18,313 bases of DNA. It comes from Candidatus Woesearchaeota archaeon (lineage in GTDB: Archaea; Nanobdellota; Nanobdellia; Woesearchaeales; JAGWAF01). Each line of letters begins with the position of its first letter. Position 1 is the first letter of the stretch. Of the stretch, positions 7,759 to 14,300 are shown piece by piece. The notes under the pieces are model-generated. The model was not told the DNA's origin. It did not search any database and was given only the letters and a program-made list of their open reading frames with translations. The stretch is from positions 1 through 18,313 of the forward strand of contig JAFGCE010000046.1 of the NCBI GenBank assembly GCA_016932755.1, written 5' to 3'. A program made the position numbers and the translations under genes.

Positions 7759-7858
7759 TGTGCTATCTTAAAAAAGGCTATCTGAGTTTTTTTATTTTTT
7801 TTGTTTTTACAGATTTCTCGGTAATAAAATCAAAAAATAGAAGCAAGCGAAATATTAT

Positions 7859-8401
7859 TTATCCAACAAGCATTGCCTGAAGCTCTGCTATAATCTTGTC
7901 TGCCCTAACAAGTGCGGCAAGAACGCCCCCTGTCCATCTCATAGCATCGTTTACATTGGCAATTAAGTTCTCCAGCAGCTTGTCAAGATATGCCTGTCTG
8001 CCTTCTCCTTGGACTAGCATCTGGGCATACAGTTCCGCTTTTTTAACCAATTCCCTTATATCCCCTGTGTATCTTGAGCTTTTTTTCACAAGCGTTTCCT
8101 CAGCTATCCCAATGTCTTTCAAAGCCTTGGTTATATCCTCTTTTTTATCTTCCGGCACTTCTCCAGCAAGCTTTCTTAGGTTTTCCTCAATTTTCAATTC
8201 ATCTCTTTTTGAGTAGTATTCTGACCTGCCAAGATAGTTCGCATTCTGGAGCATCTTTCTGCAGTATTCTTTAAACTTAGAAGGGTTTGATCTGAGCCTG
8301 GAGGCATTAACTTTTATTCCCTCAAGAAGCTTGTGCTCTGTTCCGACCCATCCGCTTGCGTGCCGTATTTCCTTGTGTATTTCTTTAAGTATGTCTGCCA
8401 T
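7859..8401 (-). CDS. Hypothetical helical cytoplasmic protein (180 aa)
   Basis: Not recognised. There is no signal peptide, and the sequence is charged and almost entirely helical by composition: residues 1-60 ('DILKEIHKEIRHASGW', then a Lys/Arg/Asn-rich part), 66-100 charged helix, 105-180 ending in the more hydrophobic amphipathic helix 'GGVLAALVRADKIIAELQAMLVG'. The regularly spaced helices suggest a small bundle or oligomer. The start is well supported: Shine-Dalgarno GAGGTGAT (minus strand, 8406-8413) lies 4 bases before the ATG, with a TATA box 44 bases upstream. It follows hisS on the same strand but has its own promoter in the 69-base gap. Confidence 0.78.
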   Translation of the reverse strand: MADILKEIHKEIRHASGWVGTEHKLLEGIKVNASRLRSNPSKFKEYCRKMLQNANYLGRSEYYSKRDELKIEENLRKLAGEVPEDKKEDITKALKDIGIAEETLVKKSSRYTGDIRELVKKAELYAQMLVQGEGRQAYLDKLLENLIANVNDAMRWTGGVLAALVRADKIIAELQAMLVG

Positions 8402-8444
8402 AAAATCACCTCAAAACATGATATGATTTATTTTAGGATGAGAG

Positions 8445-8452
8445 TATATAAA
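8445..8452 (-). promoter_or_regulatory. TATA box for the 180-aa hypothetical gene
   Basis: Reads TTTATATA on the minus strand, in the gap between hisS and the gene. The transcript would start near 8420, leaving about 20 bases of leader, just enough for the GAGGTGAT ribosome site. Confidence 0.6.
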
Positions 8453-8470
8453 TTTTGTTGTCCTGCAGGA

Positions 8471-9718
8471 TTATAATTCAGAAATCGGTTTTTCCTCTTC
8501 ATTTCCTGTCGCAAGGTCTTTTACTTTTACTTTGCCAGACTTTATTTCATTCTCGCCAATAACAACAAGGTTCCTTGCCTTTATTGTGCTGGCATAGCTT
8601 ATCTGCTTGCTCAGGTTCCTTCTTAAGAAATCTGTCTCGACAGAGTACTTTTTCCTCAGTCCCGCAACTATTTTCATTGCCTGAGGCACGATATTTTCGC
8701 TTACGATAGCCACATAATAGTCAGGCGCAAGCGAAACTTCAGGGACAAGCTTCTTTTTATCCAAAAGCAGGAGCAGTGTCACAAGACCCATTGCAAATCC
8801 TGTTGAAGGAGTCGGCTGGCCCCCGAAAAGCTCGACGAGATTGTCGTACCTTCCTCCTCCGCAGATGCTCCTAAGCTCCTGTTTTGTGTCAAATATCTCA
8901 AACACAGTTCCTGTGTAATAAGCAAGCCCTCTTGCTGTTGACAGGTCTATTTTAACAAATCTTGAGTCAATCAGATTATAGATTTTTTTGAGCTCCTCAA
9001 ACCCTTCCTTGGCTATTGCATTTTTCTCCAGCTCCTCTATTTTTTCTATTGTGTCAGCGCTCAGGATTTTCTTTATCTTGCTTATGTCCTTAAGGGGAAT
9101 TCCTGTCTCAACAAGCAGGTTGTTGAACTCATCCTCCTTTACTTTTGCCCTTTTGTCTATAATCTTGACTATTGCCTCAATCTTTTTCTCGTCTACAAAT
9201 TTCAGCAAAAGCCCTTCAAGAAGCTTCCTGTTGTTGATTTTTACAAAAAAATCGCGCTCTGTGAGCCCTAATGCCCTGAGCGTATCAACGGCAAGGTTTA
9301 TCACTTCAGCATCTGCTTCAGGATATGCTGAGCCGAACATCTCAACTCCCATCTGGTAGAACTCCCTTAATCTTCCTGCCTGGGGGCGTTCATACCTCCA
9401 CATTCTTGTAGTGTAGAACCATTTCACAGGCTTTGGGAGCTCTTTCTGCTTCTGGAGAAACATCCTTGCTACAGGTACAGTAAGGTCAAATCTCAAGCCC
9501 ATTTCCTCTTTTTCAGTTCTCCTCTTGAAAAGGAATATCTGGTCTTTAATTTCCTCGCCTGATTTCTTGGTTAAAAGGTCAATATTCTCAAAAGCAGGAG
9601 TCTCAACCTCTGAAAACCCGTATTTCCAGCATAGTTTCCTGAATACTTCAAACAGCCTGTTCTTGACAGCCTGCTCTTCCGGATAAAAATCCTCTGTGCC
9701 TTTTGGTTTTTGGAACAT
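8471..9718 (-). CDS. hisS: Histidyl-tRNA synthetase
   Basis: Charges tRNA-His with histidine using ATP; a cytoplasmic class II synthetase, and 415 residues is normal. Motif 1 region 'KPKGTEDFYPEE' (4-15); motif 2 with the ATP-binding Arg 'TTRMWRYERPQAGRLREF' (103-120); the histidine-binding HisA motif 'ARGLAYYTG' (262-270) and HisB 'GGGRYDNLV' (287-295); motif 3 region 'TGFAMGLVTLLLLL' (306-319). Motif 3 has Val-Thr where many bacterial enzymes have Glu-Arg, a variation I recall from an archaeal/eukaryotic HisRS subgroup, so not a sign of loss of function. The anticodon-binding domain runs from about 331 to the end. Start ATG 9718 has Shine-Dalgarno AAGGTGA (minus strand, 9725-9731). Confidence 0.96.
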   Translation of the reverse strand: MFQKPKGTEDFYPEEQAVKNRLFEVFRKLCWKYGFSEVETPAFENIDLLTKKSGEEIKDQIFLFKRRTEKEEMGLRFDLTVPVARMFLQKQKELPKPVKWFYTTRMWRYERPQAGRLREFYQMGVEMFGSAYPEADAEVINLAVDTLRALGLTERDFFVKINNRKLLEGLLLKFVDEKKIEAIVKIIDKRAKVKEDEFNNLLVETGIPLKDISKIKKILSADTIEKIEELEKNAIAKEGFEELKKIYNLIDSRFVKIDLSTARGLAYYTGTVFEIFDTKQELRSICGGGRYDNLVELFGGQPTPSTGFAMGLVTLLLLLDKKKLVPEVSLAPDYYVAIVSENIVPQAMKIVAGLRKKYSVETDFLRRNLSKQISYASTIKARNLVVIGENEIKSGKVKVKDLATGNEEEKPISEL

Positions 9719-9741
9719 CTTATTTCACCTTGTTCTTTACT

Positions 9742-9768
9742 TGTTTAAAAATGTTTTTGTTTAAAAAT
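9742..9768 (-). promoter_or_regulatory. hisS promoter with tandem 11-base repeat
   Basis: TGTTTAAAAAT (plus strand) occurs at 9742-9752 and again at 9758-9768. On the minus strand each reads as a TATA-like ATTTTTAAACA. The distal copy would place the transcript start near 9738, 20 bases before hisS. The same AT-rich tract also supplies T-runs for termination of the upstream minus-strand gene that ends at 9785. Confidence 0.45.
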
Positions 9769-9784
9769 AAAAAAACAAAATATC

Positions 9785-10126
9785 TCAGAGGTATAACGCC
9801 TGCATGTTTCTGATATCAAATATTGCCTGCTGGCTGAACATCCTTGCAGCTTCCATCGCATTGCACAGTGTTGCTATGAAAGCAGTGGCATCAATGAAAA
9901 ACTCACTTGTTTTTGCTGAATACCAGCTTCCAATGAAGTCTGCCAGAGGGTTGCCCAAAACCTGGGCTATAACCTGCTCTATTATACCCTCGCTGACACT
10001 GCTGAATGCATTGTTCGTGACACTTACATAAAATCCGCTTGAAATAGCAGGTATTGTGCCATCCAATGCAAGGGTTATTCCTTCCGGATTCTGCATTATG
10101 CCCTCTATTATTTTCGGCTTATCCAC
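9785..10126 (-). CDS. Hypothetical protein, main frame of a probably frameshifted gene (113 aa from GTG)
   Basis: Not recognised. The product is hydrophobic and Ala/Ile/Ser-rich: 'ITLALDGTIPAISSGFYV' (about 17-34), then helices through 'IIEQVIAQVLGNPLADFIGSW' and 'FFIDATAFIATLCNAMEAARMF'. There is no clear signal peptide or strong membrane helix. The only start in this frame is GTG at 10126, with no well-placed ribosome site. A well-formed start (ATG 10217, Shine-Dalgarno GGAGG) lies upstream in another frame that stops at 10119, overlapping this GTG. The frame here stays open back to about 10160 and reads 'WLRKGTGSRIVDKPKII', suggesting one gene of about 143 codons split by a one-base difference. 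It follows the 10253-10955 gene in an apparent operon. Confidence 0.55.
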   Translation of the reverse strand: MDKPKIIEGIMQNPEGITLALDGTIPAISSGFYVSVTNNAFSSVSEGIIEQVIAQVLGNPLADFIGSWYSAKTSEFFIDATAFIATLCNAMEAARMFSQQAIFDIRNMQALYL

Positions 10127-10217
10127 AATACGGGAGCCAGTGCCCTTCCTGAGCCATCCTTCCTAAAAGAATGGCCTGTATGTCTATCTCCTCGTCTCCC
10201 GCGATTGCCGGTTTCAT
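10119..10217 (-). pseudogene. 5' portion of the frameshifted gene (32 codons before stop)
   Basis: Begins 'MKPAIAGDEEIDIQAILLGRM' with a good Shine-Dalgarno sequence supplied by the 30-base repeat, then stops after 32 codons at TAA (10119-10121). A +1 shift somewhere in about 10140-10160 joins it to the 113-residue frame. Either it is the true start of that gene, broken by a mutation or assembly error, or it is a short leader peptide whose stop overlaps the GTG of the next frame for coupled translation. I prefer the split-gene reading. Confidence 0.5.
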
Positions 10218-10221
10218 TTTA

Positions 10222-10251
10222 TTTTCCTCCGCGCTTTAAGCCCGCACGGCT
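10222..10251 (-). repeat. 30-base direct repeat, copy 1, in the leader of the downstream gene
   Basis: Identical over 30 bases to 10973-11002. On the minus strand it holds a hairpin, CCGTGC pairing with GCGCGG (one G-U) around a 9-base loop GGGCTTAAA, and ends in GGAGGAAAA, the ribosome site for ATG 10217. It fills the whole gap between the stop of the 10253-10955 gene, which it touches by one base, and the next start. Confidence 0.85.
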
Positions 10252-10955
10252 TATGCTACCATCTTCCTCAAGTCAATGACTTTTGACTCTTCGTCAATCT
10301 CTCGGATATACTTCCTGCAGTTGCTTTTTGACGGCACAATTAATCCGGACTTTGTTCTCTCCCAGCCGTCTCTTGGCATCACATCTGCGTCAATGAAACA
10401 TCTTGAGTCCTTTGGGCTGTATCGAACTACCACAGCCATATCTCTGTTTGTGTATAGCTCAATCATCCTGTCTCTTGCCTCTCCTTCAGGAGCAGCAAAC
10501 ATGATTACATCACCGCTCAAAACCATGCTTTCGAATGTTTTTGTGATGTCTTTTGGTCCGGGTTCAGCTATTGCAGTGTATCCAGTGACCATTACTTCAC
10601 TACCCAAGACAGGATCTTCTACAGTGAAAGCCAGCATAAATCTCTCAGCTTCAGGATCCAGTCTAGCAAGGTACATTTCTGTTCCTCTGGATTTAAGCCT
10701 GATAGCAGAACTCAACACGTAATTGAGAGCCCTCTTGAAAGCATCCAACGCCCCAAACTCATCTGCGTGCTTTCTTGCGTGCTCAAATCCAGTACCCACT
10801 CCTTCTTTTACTTTGAACTTGGCAGCGTATTCAGGGAATGTCACAATAAGCTCAGTTGCTTCTTCATCAGAGATACCTCTAATAACCCTTGGGTCCATCC
10901 CTGCTATAACTTCTACCCTTCTCTTCTCAAATTCCACGATATCTTCTATTGCCAT
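10251..10955 (-). CDS. Hypothetical cytoplasmic protein (234 aa)
   Basis: Not recognised. From ATG 10955 the product has an N-terminal charged helix ('IEDIVEFEKRRVEVIAG'), helical residues 30-95 including 'GFEHARKHADEFGALDAFKRALNYVLSSAI', then a mixed alpha/beta half with strands such as 'MYLARLDPEAERFMLAFTV' and 'DVIMFAAPEG', and a basic end with 'CRKYIREIDEESKVIDLRKMV'. There is no signal peptide or membrane segment. The start is chosen because AAGGTGG (minus strand, 10961-10967) lies 5 bases upstream; an in-frame GTG at 10964 overlaps that site and is less likely. The leader carries copy 2 of the 30-base repeat. It is probably co-transcribed with the frameshifted gene downstream. The alpha-then-alpha/beta order hints at a ligand-binding or sensor fold, without further support. 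Confidence 0.78.
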   Translation of the reverse strand: MAIEDIVEFEKRRVEVIAGMDPRVIRGISDEEATELIVTFPEYAAKFKVKEGVGTGFEHARKHADEFGALDAFKRALNYVLSSAIRLKSRGTEMYLARLDPEAERFMLAFTVEDPVLGSEVMVTGYTAIAEPGPKDITKTFESMVLSGDVIMFAAPEGEARDRMIELYTNRDMAVVVRYSPKDSRCFIDADVMPRDGWERTKSGLIVPSKSNCRKYIREIDEESKVIDLRKMVA

Positions 10956-10972
10956 TTTAACCACCTTTTCGT

Positions 10973-11002
10973 TTTTCCTCCGCGCTTTAAGCCCGCACGG
11001 CT
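10973..11002 (-). repeat. 30-base direct repeat, copy 2, in the leader of the 234-aa gene
   Basis: Exact copy of 10222-10251, 18 to 47 bases before ATG 10955 on the minus strand. If a TATA-like TTTAAAC near 11026-11033 drives this operon, the transcript would begin at about 11003, so the repeat hairpin would be its very 5' end. Confidence 0.85.
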
Positions 11003-11354
11003 GAATTTTAGTGCTGCAGCTGGCTTGGGTTTAAACCTCAGAACACAGCCGTGATTTTAATCTGGAAAATAAGCTAAATTTAGATTCTAATTGCCTAAAA
11101 AATTCTAAATTATCCAGAAAATCTAAAGTTTGGTCAATGAACAGGACTAATACCTATAATGCCCTTTTTCAGACCAATTTCTGAGACTTCTGCAGTCTCT
11201 TAGAGAAGTAGCTAAGCAAAACTCTTTACATTTTCCTAAGTCTGTGCTTAGCGATGTCATTGTGATTATTGTAAAGCATAGCTACTATTTAAATCTTTCG
11301 ATTTGTTATCACTTATTAATGACAAATATTTTTTCCGAGTGTTTTTCCCAAAAC
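11003..11354. other. Non-coding intergenic region between divergent genes
   Basis: About 350 bases with no convincing gene. Contents seen: CAGCCGTG (11046-11053), an inverted match to CACGGCTG at the end of the repeat (10996-11003); a palindromic GGTTTAAACC near 11026-11035 that may be the TATA element of the minus-strand operon; a 6-base hairpin GAGACT-TCTGC-AGTCTC (11183-11199); and a 7-base stem GCTAAGC (11211-11217) with GCTTAGC (11246-11252) around a 28-base loop. The plus-strand frame of the next gene is open back to GTG 11244, but that part lies upstream of its TATA box. A small RNA is possible but not shown. Confidence 0.5.
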
Positions 11355-11362
11355 TTTATAAA
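11355..11362 (+). promoter_or_regulatory. TATA box for the giant multidomain gene
   Basis: TTTATAAA inside CCCAAAACTTTATAAATAC, a good archaeal BRE/TATA combination. Transcription would begin near 11380-11390. That rules out starts at 11244 and makes ATG 11379 (nearly leaderless), GTG 11418 or a start just before the signal peptide the real candidates. Confidence 0.65.
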
Positions 11363-11378
11363 TACACAAATCAATAAT

Positions 11379-14300
11379 ATGTTTACTCCAGTATATGTTT
11401 ATTTTTTTCCTAAAAAAGTGGTAGTCTGCGTCCAGCAGGGGGGACCAAAAATTAACAAAAAATCTCAAGCTAGGCAGATTTATTCACTTCTTCTTATAGG
11501 GATTCTGCTGCTGGCATTGATTCCTTTGAATGTTGTTGATGTTGCTGCTGCAAGCTCCTGCGATGAATGCTATCTTAATGACGGCAAATGCGATATAACC
11601 GAATGCGAGGAAGAGCTTGGCTGTTTATGGTGCGAATCTGAAGACTGCGACAAGACATGCCCGTGTGTTCCTGCAAGCCAGGGCTGTTCTGGCTATGGAG
11701 TTGGTGAATACTGCCAGTTTGACGCCCAGTGCTCTTTAGGGCTTCACTGTTCCGGACATAAAGGCGGCTTTGTGACAGAACAGGCATGCTGCCCTGAGGG
11801 AAAAGAGTGGGATTATGAGACACAAAGCTGCGGGACTGAGCAAAGCCAGTATGATACTTACACCGAAGAAAACGAAGACGAATTATATGATTATTTTGAG
11901 GATTTGTTTCAATTTACAGACGGAACTTCTTTTGGGGTATGCAAACCCGGTGTTTGCGTAAACGGAGACGCAGATTGTGACGGCATAACTGACCCAGGAT
12001 GTGCTACCCAAAACTGCGAGTCTTCAAAAGAGATATGCAACCAAAAAGATGATGATTGTGACGGCGTCATAGATGACGATTGCGAATCTTTCTGCAACAA
12101 ATGCGGGAAGGACAACCACTGGTATACTCTAGGGATGGGCAATTTCTGCGATGAAGAAGAATGCAAAGCGCTTGGCGCAGGATGCTCTTACAAATCCGGA
12201 TGGCCTGGGGGTTCATGCACAGAAACAATAAGCGTTGATGCTAAATGCGTTCCAGAAGTCTGCAACGGCATAGACGATGACTGTGACTTGCTTGTTGATG
12301 AAGAATGTTATGCTGAAGGAGAGGACCAGGAGTCTGTCGATTTCGCAGAGATATTATTTGACACTTTAAGAGAAGCATATCATAATAAGGAATGTGCTTC
12401 CCAGGAAGATTGCGGTGGTTTCTTGACATGCTATAAATACGGTTCTGTCCAAAAATGCTGCTTTGATTATGAGGATATTGTTGCTGGAAACTGCAAAGAT
12501 CCGAGAAAACCTGTTAACGCCTCCTGTGATTCAGATGAAAAATGCCAGACTGGCTACTGTTCCAAAGGAGTTGAAGGATATTTGCAGGGGATGGGCGGTC
12601 CTTTGTTTGACACAGCAGAAACACTGTCAACAGCTTCAAGAGTAATGAGCCCAATAGAGCCGGTTTACCAAGAGCTTGATATCGGTTTTGGAAAGTGCTG
12701 CCCGGAAGGAACAGATTATGACACTGCAACAAAGTCCTGCATTAAGGGAGGGACATTTTCACTGAAAGGAAGCTCAGAATACTGCAAAGAGAAAAAGCTG
12801 AAAGGGTATTCATGCGAGGACGGGGAGGGAAACTGCGAGTATGACGATGAATGCAAAGGGGGGTCTTATTGTGTTGTAAGAAATCTTAAAACAAATATCT
12901 GCTGCCCAAAAGGAACAACTTACGATGGAGAAAAATGCGTTGAAACAAAGAAAACAGTATGCAGTGAATGTGGCGGAGGATGGTTCAATTCTTGCGATGA
13001 AGATGAATGTTTCAGCATAGGCCCGAATTGCGAGTTTAATGAAGAAATAAAAACATGCTATGAAAAATTAAGCTTAAGGCACGGCGAAGGTAACTGCAAT
13101 GCAGAGGGCACAAAAGGATGCTATGCTGCTGGTGAGGAATTGCGCTGCTCTGTAGCAAATGGGTATGGTGTGTGCTGCTATCCTTGGGAAGAGCAAAATC
13201 CAGCAAACAAAAGATGCAGGGCTGTCTGCGAAAATGATTTCTGTGATCTTGACGAAGATTATTACAGCACTGAAGTTGAGCTAAAATACGGCGCAAACCC
13301 CCTGATAAAGGAAGATACACCTTCTGTGAGAATACAGATTGAGGAATGCAACACCCCTTTTGAAACCCAAAGGTATGCGACCAACAAGATAATCAATTCA
13401 GTGATGTTTATCATATCTTCAGTATCAATGGGTCTTGGGAGTTCGATTGTTGCTTCAATAGCGAGCTTTTTGAAAGAATTCAGCATAGAAACACCCATGG
13501 TTATATTCAATGGCAAAGTCAGCGGAATTGGTTCAGGAGCTGTTTATGGATTGTTTGATGACATCAGTTTTGCAACAAAAATCGCAACATCTCCCGCTCT
13601 TCTTGCAGATTATGTAATGGACTTAGCAACTAAAAAACAGGAAGTAACTGGGAAAAATCCTGCAGCTGAAGAAGACATTGTCGAAAAATACAAAGACGCT
13701 GAGATAGACCACAGCATGAGGAATGACATGTTTTACAGGACTTCACAGCTTGCTTATGAGTCATATGACGGTTTATACAAGCAGGACAAACTAAACCAGC
13801 AGCTTAAAGCGATTTTCGGGGTTGAGGAGGACTGCACAGCAAGACAGGAATGTTTAAAGCAGATATTCACTAAGTCTTTCACTACAGGCTTCTTTGGGGG
13901 GTATATCTGGGAGCAGATATTGCTATTGGGGAAGGTAGGCGGATTTATAGTAAAAGCAGGAGTAAAAGGAGGAAGCAAAACCCTCCAAATCCTGGGAAAA
14001 ACCATCCAATATATTGATGACCCCATAAGATACGGCATAATAACGCCAATCGGCACATTAATTAAATCAACTAAAGTCTTGAATAAGTTCGAAGCAACGG
14101 GGATACAGCAGCTTCTAAAGGCAAGCGACGACCCGGCTGAAGCTGCCTTTAATTCAATAGAGCTTGCAAATTTTGTTTCTAAGAATAAGCTAGTGTGGAG
14201 CAATATTGATGTCAAGGGATTCAAAAAAATGATGGGGGGTTATACCGAGTTAAGGCAGTTCCTTCTCAAATCAATGGATGATGTTGAAGCTGCCAAAGCG

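Noticed and set aside
8750..8810. HisRS motif 3 lacks the Glu-Arg pair (reads GFAMGLVTLL), as if catalytically dead
   Set aside because: I recall a HisRS subgroup with similar 'GFGMGDV.L' sequences that are functional, and all other motifs, including HisA, HisB and motif 2, are intact.
9758..9782. Poly-T run on the minus strand as a dedicated intrinsic terminator
   Set aside because: It overlaps the hisS promoter TATA repeats and lacks a hairpin, so I did not list it separately as a terminator.
10996..11053. Inverted pair CACGGCTG/CAGCCGTG as a terminal inverted repeat of a mobile element
   Set aside because: Only 8 bases with no transposase or target duplication nearby; kept as a note in the intergenic description.
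11244..11378. Longer start of the giant protein at GTG 11244
   Set aside because: It lies upstream of a good BRE/TATA at 11345-11362, would put about 70 residues of unlikely sequence before the signal peptide, and includes part of an intergenic hairpin.
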